NCBI GenBank assembly: GCA_017656425.1
Contig: JACDNV010000004.1
Coordinates: 62,001-126,000 of the forward strand
Direction: 5' to 3'
DNA length: 64,000 bases
DNA from: Candidatus Neomarinimicrobiota bacterium
Lineage (GTDB): Bacteria > Fidelibacterota > UBA2242 > B5-G15
Under the pieces are notes generated by a model that made no database searches, was not told the origin of the DNA, and saw only the letters and a list, made by a program, of their open reading frames with translations. Made by a program: the position numbers and the translations under genes. Positions 26,698 to 36,025 of the stretch are shown here, in pieces (within the stretch, counting starts at the first letter, position 1; the number at the start of each line of letters is the position of its first letter).

Positions 26698-28773
26698 TTA
26701 TTCAACTATTTTTACTGTGCCTAATTTAAATGTTGATCTGTAGGCTGAATCAGTTTTATTAAATAAAGTAAGCTTCTTTCTTGAATATTCATTATCTGCA
26801 TCTATTACATGTATGTCTAGACCTATGAAATTATTTCCACTCATATTAATGGATAGATCTTCCCAAAACATAGCAAGTTCGATTATATAACCATTTTTAC
26901 TATTTTCAATTTTAAATTCAGGATTGATATTGGCACCTCTTATTAATCTGAAATCCCCATTCAAATAGATTTTAAAAAAACAATCGTGCTTCGTATAACC
27001 GTCTGCTCTATTGTTATCACTATCTATATATACTTCAATTCCATCTCGATTATTTATTAAAACATTATCCTGCACATTAATAAATAAATATAGTCCTTTA
27101 TTATCCCACAGTAATCTAACTTTAGCCAAAATATCCTGCTTATCCCACTTCTCCTGATATATAAGGTTTTCAAAGGTAAGCTCATTGACCCTTTTCCAAT
27201 CATCATCTAACTTACCGTCGATAACTATTGAACTTGTAGCTCTTCTTATATTCACTCCCTTAAACGGCGTAACCTTAAGTATAAATTCCTTACTAATATC
27301 ATAGCCTTTCGAATTATAGACCACTACGTAATATTTATCACCATTATTTTCCATAGTAACATTAGATATAACTATATTTGCTTTGTTTTGTCCTGGTAAT
27401 GACTTTTTATTTACATACCATTGATAATTTAAAGGGTAACCTGTAGCAACTACAGCATTTTGAAATGCACCTCCCTCCTCTACTTTCAGATTAACAGGTT
27501 GCACATAAATTTTTGGTTCTTCAATACTTCTACTTTCTAAATATTTTTTCACATCCAACCCATTGAGCGAAGATACCATATCTGGATAAAATTGACAATA
27601 TTTAGAATTAGTTAATTCTGCTTGCAAGAATAGAAATTTTCTCGCTTCTCTTCTACCGGGTCTATCCGCATTCCCATTCCAATAATCTAAAATTTTCAAA
27701 AATCCATGAATTCTAATAACCGACCAAGGCTGGGTAACATTATCAAACTTTTTATGAGTCCACCAGGACCAGCTTACATTCCGACTTTCCAGAAATTTTG
27801 TAGCTTTCCTGTTTAAGTCATAGGGAGGTCCCTGTTCTCCAGTTTCACCATGCCATAAAGGAATATTATATTTTTCCCTGAGCTTCTCCCATCTTACTAA
27901 TCCCTTTTCGTCAGAAGTTGGTGGATATGAATGAAAAGCTATTGCTATGTGTGGATCCCAGTCTATTGGTTCAAGCATATCAAAATTTTGTGCCCAATCA
28001 TCTCCCTCAATAAATATTATTCCAAGGGAATCAACCCTTCTTATTGTGTCAGTAAGAACAAGGTATAGCTCCCTTAGTAGTTTGGGATCATAACCATATC
28101 TGATAAGCAACGGCTCATTTAGAAGATCGTAACCTATTATTACATCTGAGTCTTTATATCTCTCGGCAATCTTATACCACAAATCAATCAATCTCGGCCA
28201 ATATTTTTCCTTTTCGGACCACAGCCTCGCTTCACCATCACTATCAGAAATATTCTCAGCATTCTGTGCCCCGGGTGCACCATGCATATCCCAAATAAGC
28301 CCAACATCATGTCTCTCACACCATTTTACCACACTATCAAGAAGACTAAAACCATATTCAGAATATATAAATGGAGGTTTATCCGGCTGACTATCTCTTG
28401 GCTGCAACCAGGACGCAAGAAGCGCAATCCTGATAGAATTTACACCCCACATCTTCATCGCCTTTACATCTTCCTCAGTAAAGAAATTTCTATGATAAAT
28501 CTCCCAGAACTTTCTTGCATCCTCTTCGCCTATCAATTCCTCAATAGCCTTTTCAAATTGCCAAGGTCGATCGTATTTTCCAATACCCCACATATATCCT
28601 TCGGGTAATAACCAACATCCGATACCAAAACCACGAAGGATTACTCTTTCACCTGTTTTTCTATCAATAAAATCTTTCCCTTTTGTCGTAAACTTAGCAG
28701 CTAAATCACTAATAACAACCAGAATAATAATTAAAAAAATAACTTTCTTAACTAACTTAGATCTTACTATCAT
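26698..28773 (-). CDS. GH5 glucanase with Ig-like and CBM9-like domains
   Basis: The 691 residues show a signal peptide or anchor (about 9-25), then a GH5 TIM barrel (about 30-400) with 'FIDRKTGERVILRGFGIGCWLLPEGYM', acid/base Glu220 in 'GYDLLNEP' and nucleophile Glu310 in 'PLWHGETGE'. An Ig-like module follows (about 425-505, 'YPLNYQWYVNKKSLPG'), then a CBM9/DOMON-like module (about 515-690, 'IDGKLDDDWKRVNEL', 'GLYLFINVQDNVLINNRDGIEVYIDSDNNRADG'). The opening barrel strand resembles exo-beta-1,3-glucanase-type GH5 proteins. It is a paralogue of the GH5 at 39761-41773. It lies 80 bases after the symporter and overlaps the ORF of the GH16 gene. Confidence 0.9.
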   Translation of the reverse strand: MIVRSKLVKKVIFLIIILVVISDLAAKFTTKGKDFIDRKTGERVILRGFGIGCWLLPEGYMWGIGKYDRPWQFEKAIEELIGEEDARKFWEIYHRNFFTEEDVKAMKMWGVNSIRIALLASWLQPRDSQPDKPPFIYSEYGFSLLDSVVKWCERHDVGLIWDMHGAPGAQNAENISDSDGEARLWSEKEKYWPRLIDLWYKIAERYKDSDVIIGYDLLNEPLLIRYGYDPKLLRELYLVLTDTIRRVDSLGIIFIEGDDWAQNFDMLEPIDWDPHIAIAFHSYPPTSDEKGLVRWEKLREKYNIPLWHGETGEQGPPYDLNRKATKFLESRNVSWSWWTHKKFDNVTQPWSVIRIHGFLKILDYWNGNADRPGRREARKFLFLQAELTNSKYCQFYPDMVSSLNGLDVKKYLESRSIEEPKIYVQPVNLKVEEGGAFQNAVVATGYPLNYQWYVNKKSLPGQNKANIVISNVTMENNGDKYYVVVYNSKGYDISKEFILKVTPFKGVNIRRATSSIVIDGKLDDDWKRVNELTFENLIYQEKWDKQDILAKVRLLWDNKGLYLFINVQDNVLINNRDGIEVYIDSDNNRADGYTKHDCFFKIYLNGDFRLIRGANINPEFKIENSKNGYIIELAMFWEDLSINMSGNNFIGLDIHVIDADNEYSRKKLTLFNKTDSAYRSTFKLGTVKIVE

Positions 28774-28853
28774 AAATATCCTTTCAATCTATCATAAAAA
28801 TAAAATAGGATTAATCTTATTCGATTCATATGCCATAATCATGATAATTTTAA

Positions 28854-30464
28854 TCACCTGAAAACTATCCATAAGACAACCAGCAATGATACTACAATAA
28901 CAGAAAAGATTAAATTATATTTATCAAAATTTGAAATGGAGTTCAATTTAAAATTACAATTTCTACCGATAGAATGTTCAATGTACTTTGATTTATAAAT
29001 ATCGGTTTTACGTGAGAATAGACTACCAGAGTACATAATTAAAACGGATGTTAAAAACAACAGAATTGCAAAATGCAAAAAATTCATTTGAACAAACCAT
29101 GCCAAAGGACCAAGAGATATCAATCCCTTTTTCCACAATATTTCTAAAACAAGTCTCAACATTCCAACTATAGCTCCAAAAATTAATGTTGTGAATGCGC
29201 CGGTGTTATTTGCTCTTCTCCATAAAATACCAATGACAAATACAGCAGTTATTGGAGGCGCTATATAGGCCTGAACAGATTGCAAATATACGAATAACTG
29301 AGAGCTTATGCTTCGTATAAAAGGAATCCATAAAATACTCAATATTACCATTGCCGTTGTTGCGAGTCTGCCCACGAGGACAAGTTCCTTTTCACCTGCT
29401 CCATATCTTAAATTTGTATATAAATCCATTGTGAATAAAGTTGAAATACTATTGAAACAACTTGCAAGCGAAGACATCAGTGCTGCTAATAATCCTGCTA
29501 TTACTAATCCTTTTAGTCCAGCAGGTAACAAATAACTTGAAACGAGCATTGGAAAAGCCTGGTCACTTTTAACCCCAGGGAACATTGCTACTGCAATTAT
29601 ACCAGGTAATACCAATATAAAAACTGGCAATAATTTTAAATAGCTTGCGAGAATTGTACCTGCCCGGGCATGTTCTATATTCTTTGCACCTAAAACCCTT
29701 TGCACAATATACTGATCCGTACACCAGTACCAGACACCTAAAATAGGAGCCCCAAACATTATACCAGTCCATGGGAAATCAGGATGGTTAATTGGTTTGA
29801 ACATCGAAAAGAAATCTGATGGAACCTTTTCTCTCAATCCAGCTATCCAGCCAACTTCTTTCAATCCAAAGATAGTCAATATTGATGCGCCAACAATTAA
29901 TAATAATGTTTGTATAATACTAGTATAGACTACAGATTCTAAACCACCCGCAATAGTATAAAGCCCTGTAACTATAACAAGTAATATAGAACTGGTTACC
30001 ATATTCCATCCCATTATAAAATTTAATAATAGTGCTCCCGCAAATATAGTAACTGACATCTTTGTAATTATATAAGAAATTATTGATACTGAAGTCAGAT
30101 ACATTCTACATGACTTACCATATCGTTTTTCCAAAAACTCAGGCATTGTAAATACACTACTTCTTAAATAAAATGGGACAAATAACCACCCAAGTAATAA
30201 TAATGCAAATATAGCCAACCACTCAAAATTCCCAACTGCTAAGCCAGAGGTTGCTCCTGATCCTGCCAATCCTATATAATGTTCACTACTAATATTGGCT
30301 GCAAATAAAGAAGCACCTACAGCAAGCCAGCTCATCTTTTTCCCGGCAAGGAAATAGTCATTAGATGTTTTTTTTCTCTGGGATACCCACATACCGATAA
30401 TGGATATTAACCCAAAATAGCTGATTATAAATATCCAATCCAACTTCTCAAAATTATTCATCAA
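28854..30464 (-). CDS. Sodium:solute symporter (SSS/SGLT family)
   Basis: This 536-residue inner-membrane protein has about 14 helices. SSS marks are 'WVSQRKKTSNDYFLAGKKMSWLAVGASLFAANISSEHYIGLAGSGA', 'TMPEFLEKRYGKSCRMYL', 'TGLYTIAGGLESVVYTSIIQTLLLI' and 'LMSSLASCFNSISTLFTMDLYT' (the sodium-site helix). The first of these is typical of the SGLT sugar-transporting branch. It heads the operon with GH5 and GH16 genes, so glucose or short gluco-oligosaccharides are the likely cargo. An operator (30612) and sigma-54-like promoter (30521) lie upstream. Confidence 0.93.
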   Translation of the reverse strand: MMNNFEKLDWIFIISYFGLISIIGMWVSQRKKTSNDYFLAGKKMSWLAVGASLFAANISSEHYIGLAGSGATSGLAVGNFEWLAIFALLLLGWLFVPFYLRSSVFTMPEFLEKRYGKSCRMYLTSVSIISYIITKMSVTIFAGALLLNFIMGWNMVTSSILLVIVTGLYTIAGGLESVVYTSIIQTLLLIVGASILTIFGLKEVGWIAGLREKVPSDFFSMFKPINHPDFPWTGIMFGAPILGVWYWCTDQYIVQRVLGAKNIEHARAGTILASYLKLLPVFILVLPGIIAVAMFPGVKSDQAFPMLVSSYLLPAGLKGLVIAGLLAALMSSLASCFNSISTLFTMDLYTNLRYGAGEKELVLVGRLATTAMVILSILWIPFIRSISSQLFVYLQSVQAYIAPPITAVFVIGILWRRANNTGAFTTLIFGAIVGMLRLVLEILWKKGLISLGPLAWFVQMNFLHFAILLFLTSVLIMYSGSLFSRKTDIYKSKYIEHSIGRNCNFKLNSISNFDKYNLIFSVIVVSLLVVLWIVFR

Positions 30465-30520
30465 TCACTCATAAACGTAGTATATTGGTCAGACAAAACA
30501 ATATGTTCTCTACCATTTAT

Positions 30521-30536
30521 ATCAATGTTTATACCA
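30521..30536 (-). promoter_or_regulatory. Possible sigma-54 promoter of the symporter operon
   Basis: On the minus strand TGGTATAAACATTGATA has GG at -24 and GA at -12 with a ten-base spacer; the GH3 promoter begins TGGTATA too. The -12 element carries A where C is expected, so it is the weakest of the four. The operator at 30612 is centred 84 bp upstream of the -24 element, matching the 85 bp of the site at 20776. Confidence 0.42.
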
Positions 30537-30611
30537 AAATTATTTTTAATTAAATCAACAAATTAACCCGACGATAAGGCTATAAATGGTTGCTAAAAAT
30601 GTCATTAAAAG

Positions 30612-30626
30612 TTATCAAAATGATAA
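30612..30626. promoter_or_regulatory. Operator B: TTATCA-AAA-TGATAA palindrome
   Basis: Perfect 6-bp arms with a three-base centre, the same arms as the sites at 20776, 54498 and 58841. It lies 148 bp before the symporter start codon, in an upstream-activator position. Confidence 0.73.
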
Positions 30627-30644
30627 TTATATATTAATTATTTT

Positions 30645-30751
30645 TTAACATTTACTACATATTGGGATAAACTTTATCGTGGTACCTCCTCCTGATGCAA
30701 GGTTTATATTTATCCAATCACTACTTCTACTATTTTGAAACCAGAATATAG
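30645..30751 (-). pseudogene. C-terminal relic of a glycoside hydrolase, perhaps GH97
   Basis: On the minus strand one frame reads 'FWFQNSRSSDWININLASGG' followed by 'GTTIKFIPI', and stops at 30645. GH97 enzymes end in a beta-sandwich with the pattern xLxIxLASGGGxAxxxxP, which fits. Upstream, the frame breaks and I cannot extend the similarity, so only the tail survives. The 200 bases between this relic and 30959 have no readable gene. Confidence 0.33.
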
Positions 30752-30959
30752 ATTCAATTTTTTCTTAAATTTAATCCCAGGGCACAATAATTGAATTATC
30801 TGCTTTCCTGGTCTTTCAACAAATTAGTGCGGTATACCATTTTTTACTGAAAAACCAATTACATTAATATTGCCTGGTGAGTAAAAACTTTATTTTTAAA
30901 TATATATTTAATAATAGAAAATGATTTACTTGTTTCTTTATTCACTGGACCCATCGTCT

Positions 30960-33900
30960 CTACTTAATTAAAAGAATTTTTTGCACTTCCCTATCAAATG
31001 ATGTTTCAAATACTATAAAATATAATCCTGAAGGCAAACCCTTAGCGTCGATGATTGATTTGTAATCTCCTGGAGCCTTTTTACCTTCATCCATTTTTTC
31101 TACTACCTGACCTTTAACGTTATAAATTTTTATATCTAAATTTGATTCATATGGAATTGTATATTCTACACACGTTCTGGAATTAAATGGGTTTGGATAA
31201 ATTCTATTTAGCTTAAATCTACCGGTTTGGTTTATCTCAACATGGTCAATATCATTCTTTGACAAACCTATATACACTTCCCCAAGAACACCGGGATTTT
31301 TCCACCCTTCCTCATTCTCAGCTAAAGACACAATTTGAGATTCTCTATCTCCTCCGTCATCATCATCATCTATACCAATATCGAATCCAATAACATCGCC
31401 AACTTCTGGTGAAATACCAATTGTTTGCCACGGGATCAAAAGTTCCAATAAATATCCACTATCAACCTCTTTAATACAAAACTCAATGCCATCAACTCTA
31501 CTCAACGAATTTGCACCAATGCTTATAGCGTCATCTTTTATTCTAAATCCCAACTGGTAATCGTTTATACCGTCATAAGATTTACCTTTACTGTTATCAC
31601 CATCTATAAAAACTTCTACAGCGTCATCTTCCCACCAGTCTGACCCTGAGTCGTTTATCAACACAGAATCCTTGACATTAACCAAAATATACAAATTAGA
31701 TTTATCTGCCATTGCTTTCCATTCGGCATAGAAATCGTTTTGTTTATTACCTATTACGACATTGTTAATTGGCATTGCGGGTGTATTTGCCCACATTGGA
31801 TCAATATTACCATCGATTATACAGGGAGTTTTTGTTATCCCAATAATAGGTGGTTTTATATCGCCCATGTCGTCATCCAGTATTGTTACTATACAGCTTC
31901 CTTTACCACCGATTATATAATTTTCACCGCTTACGAGTAGGATACTAATATACTCAGGTCCCTCCACTATTTCATCATTTATGGATTTTATAGTCAAAGT
32001 ATCCACAAATTTGGATGAGTTTAAATTGATAACACTATCTATGTTTTCGATTATAATAAAATCATCATTTACTTCTGCAGAACCTTCTACACTATATTTT
32101 ACAGAGATATCGTTGTCTATTCCAAAGGCATCGATAACTACAATTGCAGAATCACCATCTTCCAGGCAAAATTGATCCGGGGAATAAATATTTACTGCCG
32201 GAATCACATCTATAATACACGTATCCCTTATAAGATTATCCGGTGTATATGCTATTAAATATGATCTGCCGGGCAATTTTCCCATAATTGAAGCAAAGGT
32301 GTTACTCGTATCTACTATTACTGCAATATTAGTATCCGTTAATACCCAATTTATTGAATAGTTTGAAGCATATTGTGGTATTGTATTAAGAGCTACTGTA
32401 TCAATCTTCAACCTCGGCAATTCCATTAATTTTGGATTCAACATGATATCTTCAATTGCTATATTTGTATAATTTATCTTCAAATTAAATCCTTCTTTAA
32501 CATATATAGGTTCATCTGACTCAATATTAGAAATAGTTAATCCATTTATCTCTGCTTCACCTATACCTGTACAAACAACTATAGCTTTACCTTCATGAGT
32601 TTCTATACGCTTTGATTCAATATAAGGATCAAGCCCTGTACCATCAATGACTACATTTTTAAATAATATATTCGAAAACCCAGCGTTACCGCCAATCATA
32701 ATACCATCTCTCTGGGCATCTATTATATTCAAGTCTATAAAATTAATATTTTTAATCTCTTTTAATGTTGCTGCAAGCTCTACCGCTCCTCTCTCGTATC
32801 CCCATAAATCATAACTTGTGCCACACTTAATAATTAAGTTATTTTCAAAGGTTATCTCGTCAGTATATTCAAAATTATATCCTGAAAAATCAGTCGTTAG
32901 TCTAATACCCGATCCGGCAAAATTATCTTTAATAATATTATTCCTTATTATATGACCATTACCCCCAAAAATTGCTATTCCTCCCGCTCGCCAATTATGC
33001 TCAATTGTATTATTTTCAAAAATAATATTTTCAGACATCTTTGCACTTAAATCATCATAGGGCCAACAAGCTAAACCATCATCTCCGTTATTCCTGATAT
33101 TACAATTTCTAACAATGGAATTGCTCGTTCCCTGAGTAAAATTCACTCCATCAGCATAATTATTCCTTATTCTACAATTATAAATAATCAAGTTATCGGT
33201 ATATTTCATAGGATACGAATAATCGCCTATCCAGAAACCACATTCGAAATGCTCTTCCCATATGTCATGAATTATAGAATTGCTGCCAAAAGTCCCCATG
33301 AAACATTTGTAAATATACTGCTGTTCGGGTTTATCATTATAGAATCTACTATTTATCACACTATTCAAGTATATATGTGCAATCTCTACATTAGAACAAT
33401 TATCCCCACCTACAATTCCTCCTCCACTTATGCTATCATTGGTAAAAAATATCTCTGTATACCATATACCCGCTCCAATAATTTTTATATTCGAAATATC
33501 TAAAACTAATTGTTTGCTTAGCAAATATTTACCTTCGGGTATGTATACATCTTTGCCCTGATTTTTTGCTTCATATATACAATCGTTAAACCCCTCCGAA
33601 TCATCATATTCATCATCAGGAACAGCACCAAAGTCAGTTACAGATAATGCACTATCTGGTTTAGGTACTTTTTCGGGAATCTTTTCTATTTCTATAAAAT
33701 CTATGCCATATTCATAATTGTCTCTTCCTTCCTTAGTAAATCTCAATATATCTCCAGGTTTTAAAGGGCTATCAAGTTTGAAATGTACCTCATCAAACCT
33801 CATTCTGGGTCTTTCTGAAGGAGTATTTGTAGGATCTGAACTGGGGAAATATTGCCATGACCAATATGAGGTTAAATTAATATCAAATATTTTTTCTCCA

Positions 33901-34247
33901 TTTACATAAACTCCCAATAAGCCATTTACTCCATTACCTTCTGGTGAATCCGGTAACATAAACCTGATATTGATCCCATCAGCACTATCGTTTATAGTCC
34001 ATTCAACATAGTCACCTGCTAGAGGTAGTCCTATATATGATTGGTTTGACGCTTCTGAGGCTGTGCTATCCTGGATAAACATTTTTGACTCGTGTAAAAT
34101 CGATCCAGCGCCCCAATTCCCGAATTCAGCTTCGTATCTTCTATATGGGAAACTAGCACCTATCTGACTGACACTTTTATTACATAAAATAGTTGCAATC
34201 AGAAAAATAGATACAAAAAGATATTTATAATATTTCATCACTATCAA
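30960..34247 (-). CDS. Secreted GH87-like beta-helix glucanase with CBM, Calx-beta, CBM9-like and sorting domains
   Basis: The 1095 residues show a signal peptide, a CBM35/CBM6-like sandwich (about 36-190, 'RYEAEFGNWGAGSILHES', 'GDYVEWTI'), a right-handed beta-helix (about 200-620, opening 'LSVTDFGAVPDDEYDDSEGF'), a Calx-beta domain (about 695-795), a CBM9-like domain (about 800-1000) and a sorting domain ('IYPNPFNSRTCVEYTI' to the end). Inside the helix, Asp366 ('ADGVNF') and Asp389-Asp390 ('NNGDDGLACW') are spaced 23 and 24 residues apart, as I recall for the three catalytic Asp of GH87 alpha-1,3-glucanases. The CBM-helix layout also matches actinobacterial mycodextranase-like proteins. GH87 acts on alpha-1,3-glucan, a surprise in a locus otherwise aimed at beta-glucan. 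Confidence 0.72.
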   Translation of the reverse strand: MIVMKYYKYLFVSIFLIATILCNKSVSQIGASFPYRRYEAEFGNWGAGSILHESKMFIQDSTASEASNQSYIGLPLAGDYVEWTINDSADGINIRFMLPDSPEGNGVNGLLGVYVNGEKIFDINLTSYWSWQYFPSSDPTNTPSERPRMRFDEVHFKLDSPLKPGDILRFTKEGRDNYEYGIDFIEIEKIPEKVPKPDSALSVTDFGAVPDDEYDDSEGFNDCIYEAKNQGKDVYIPEGKYLLSKQLVLDISNIKIIGAGIWYTEIFFTNDSISGGGIVGGDNCSNVEIAHIYLNSVINSRFYNDKPEQQYIYKCFMGTFGSNSIIHDIWEEHFECGFWIGDYSYPMKYTDNLIIYNCRIRNNYADGVNFTQGTSNSIVRNCNIRNNGDDGLACWPYDDLSAKMSENIIFENNTIEHNWRAGGIAIFGGNGHIIRNNIIKDNFAGSGIRLTTDFSGYNFEYTDEITFENNLIIKCGTSYDLWGYERGAVELAATLKEIKNINFIDLNIIDAQRDGIMIGGNAGFSNILFKNVVIDGTGLDPYIESKRIETHEGKAIVVCTGIGEAEINGLTISNIESDEPIYVKEGFNLKINYTNIAIEDIMLNPKLMELPRLKIDTVALNTIPQYASNYSINWVLTDTNIAVIVDTSNTFASIMGKLPGRSYLIAYTPDNLIRDTCIIDVIPAVNIYSPDQFCLEDGDSAIVVIDAFGIDNDISVKYSVEGSAEVNDDFIIIENIDSVINLNSSKFVDTLTIKSINDEIVEGPEYISILLVSGENYIIGGKGSCIVTILDDDMGDIKPPIIGITKTPCIIDGNIDPMWANTPAMPINNVVIGNKQNDFYAEWKAMADKSNLYILVNVKDSVLINDSGSDWWEDDAVEVFIDGDNSKGKSYDGINDYQLGFRIKDDAISIGANSLSRVDGIEFCIKEVDSGYLLELLIPWQTIGISPEVGDVIGFDIGIDDDDDGGDRESQIVSLAENEEGWKNPGVLGEVYIGLSKNDIDHVEINQTGRFKLNRIYPNPFNSRTCVEYTIPYESNLDIKIYNVKGQVVEKMDEGKKAPGDYKSIIDAKGLPSGLYFIVFETSFDREVQKILLIK

Positions 34248-34301
34248 TCCTACTCCTTATGTTTATTAAATATAATCCTATTTATTTCTAAACTGTCGTT
34301 T

Positions 34302-36008
34302 CTATTTTAGAAAAACCATTTTTTTAACAATACTTTTATATTTACCTTCTAATTTGTAGAAATAAACACCGCTTGACAGCACATGTCCATTATCATCTCT
34401 TCCATCCCAAGTTATTTTATATAAACCAACATCCTGTCTACCATTTACAAGAATTCGCACTATTTGACCTCTCGAATTTAGAATATACAATTTAACTTTA
34501 GATTTTTGTTTTATCTCATACTTTATTGAAGTCGTAGAATTAAATGGATTGGGATAATTCTGATAAAGCTCAAAGGCTACAGGTTTTAATTTTTTATCTT
34601 CTTCTATACCAGCCTCTTTCCACCACCTCGGATCACCAAGGGGATTACCCTTATCGTCTACTAAATTTGCATTATATGATAAATCAATATAATCTTCGAT
34701 TGGCCATTCAAAAGTAAGTAAGGCATCTGGCGGCTCATGAAAGTAGTAAACTCCATCTTTCCATGGATCCCATATACCATTAAGATTTCCAATAATAACT
34801 TCAGGATCACATACTTCCACATTGAATTGGGGATCAACATTTACATTATTACTGTCAACAAAATTAGGATATCCTTCATCATTATCAAAAAAATGCTCTT
34901 TTATATAATCTGCCATCCACTTTTGAGGCAACACGCCAAATTCATTATTATTCCACCATTCAATAACTTCTGGAATCCAGTAATAAACATTATTCTTTAA
35001 TGTATAAACGCGTTCATCTTCCGCAAAATGTCCATCTCCATTAGGATCATATCCTTTCATTTTACAGAATAGGGAGTCTCTGGTCAAAGAGTCAAGCTCA
35101 AATAAATGTACAAGACCATGAACATCCTTAGTCGGAACTCTATTGTTCACCTCTTCTATATCCTCAGATGCCATATAACAGTTGTAGAATATATTATTTT
35201 CCACATGGCATTCAACTATCCAATTGAATTGGTGAGACTGTGTCCATGTATTTACAAGAGTGTTGTTCTTGAACTCACCATATAAAGTCGGCCCTTCACA
35301 ATCAGCTGTATACCCACCTACATTAAAAAAAGTACTATTTCTGCAAATAACACTGTCTTTTGGGATACCAGGACCTGATTCACAGAATACCACACCATTC
35401 CATTTAACTCCTGGCATACCAACACTAAAAACCAAACAGTTCAAAATTTTCCATGTACTTCTACCGGAACCTGTCCCCTGAACAGCCGCCCATCCAGTAT
35501 AAGGTGCTTCAATAATAAGCCCATCAAATGTATAGCTTGTGCCTTCATGGTCCACAACGTTTATTACATATTGACCACAAGCCCCCACTCCATCGGGTCT
35601 TATCCCTGTGATCCATAAATTTTTAAGCACGGCACTTTCATGAAACTCGAATAACCACGGCGGCGTTGTACCATCAGGTTTTAAACCAGGTCTTACAACG
35701 GGTGGTCTTTTATCCTTTGTAGGTTTCTGAGCAACTATTTGAATATCTTCATCAAAACGAATTACATTTTCTACCAAATAAACAGAATCTCTATAAAGCT
35801 CATAAACCTTATGTTTTTGTTTTCCATTTTCATCGACATCATTATAAATCCAGTAATCAAGAGCACCACTCAAAGAACCGTCTGGTTTATGATTACCTAT
35901 AAGTAGTGTATCTCCTTTTTCAATAACCCCGGAAAAAAGAAACTCTGGATGAATTACTATCATCAAAAATAATATTGTTATAGCTAAAAATGGTTTTAAT
36001 CTTAGCAT
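34302..36008 (-). CDS. Secreted beta-helix (pectate-lyase-like fold) protein with sorting domain
   Basis: The 568 residues start with a signal peptide ('LAITILFLMIVIHPEFLFSG'). A repetitive parallel beta-helix follows (about 45-400: 'VLKNLWITGI', 'STWKILNCLVFSVG', 'DSVICRNSTFFNVGG', 'GEFKNNTLVNT', 'CHVENNIFYNC'). It resembles DUF5123/DUF4957-type proteins found in polysaccharide loci of Bacteroidetes. It closes with a sorting domain ('LYQNYPNPFNSTTSIKYEI' to 'KKMVFLK'). No catalytic motif of a known lyase or GH family is clear, so it may be a binding or accessory protein. It lies 17 bases after the TonB receptor gene and before the GH87-like gene, in the same operon. Confidence 0.75.
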   Translation of the reverse strand: MLRLKPFLAITILFLMIVIHPEFLFSGVIEKGDTLLIGNHKPDGSLSGALDYWIYNDVDENGKQKHKVYELYRDSVYLVENVIRFDEDIQIVAQKPTKDKRPPVVRPGLKPDGTTPPWLFEFHESAVLKNLWITGIRPDGVGACGQYVINVVDHEGTSYTFDGLIIEAPYTGWAAVQGTGSGRSTWKILNCLVFSVGMPGVKWNGVVFCESGPGIPKDSVICRNSTFFNVGGYTADCEGPTLYGEFKNNTLVNTWTQSHQFNWIVECHVENNIFYNCYMASEDIEEVNNRVPTKDVHGLVHLFELDSLTRDSLFCKMKGYDPNGDGHFAEDERVYTLKNNVYYWIPEVIEWWNNNEFGVLPQKWMADYIKEHFFDNDEGYPNFVDSNNVNVDPQFNVEVCDPEVIIGNLNGIWDPWKDGVYYFHEPPDALLTFEWPIEDYIDLSYNANLVDDKGNPLGDPRWWKEAGIEEDKKLKPVAFELYQNYPNPFNSTTSIKYEIKQKSKVKLYILNSRGQIVRILVNGRQDVGLYKITWDGRDDNGHVLSSGVYFYKLEGKYKSIVKKMVFLK

Positions 36009-36025
36009 AGTTCCTCCCTATTTTT

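Noticed and set aside
25526-28850. Half-operators TTATCAATG at about 25527 and ATCATGATAA at about 28844.
   Set aside because: Only one arm matches in each; single arms are frequent by chance in this base composition.
30960-34247. GH55 exo-beta-1,3-glucanase or GH28 identity for the beta-helix enzyme.
   Set aside because: Only one helix domain is present (GH55 has two), the GH28 motifs are absent, and the D-N22-DD spacing fits GH87 better.
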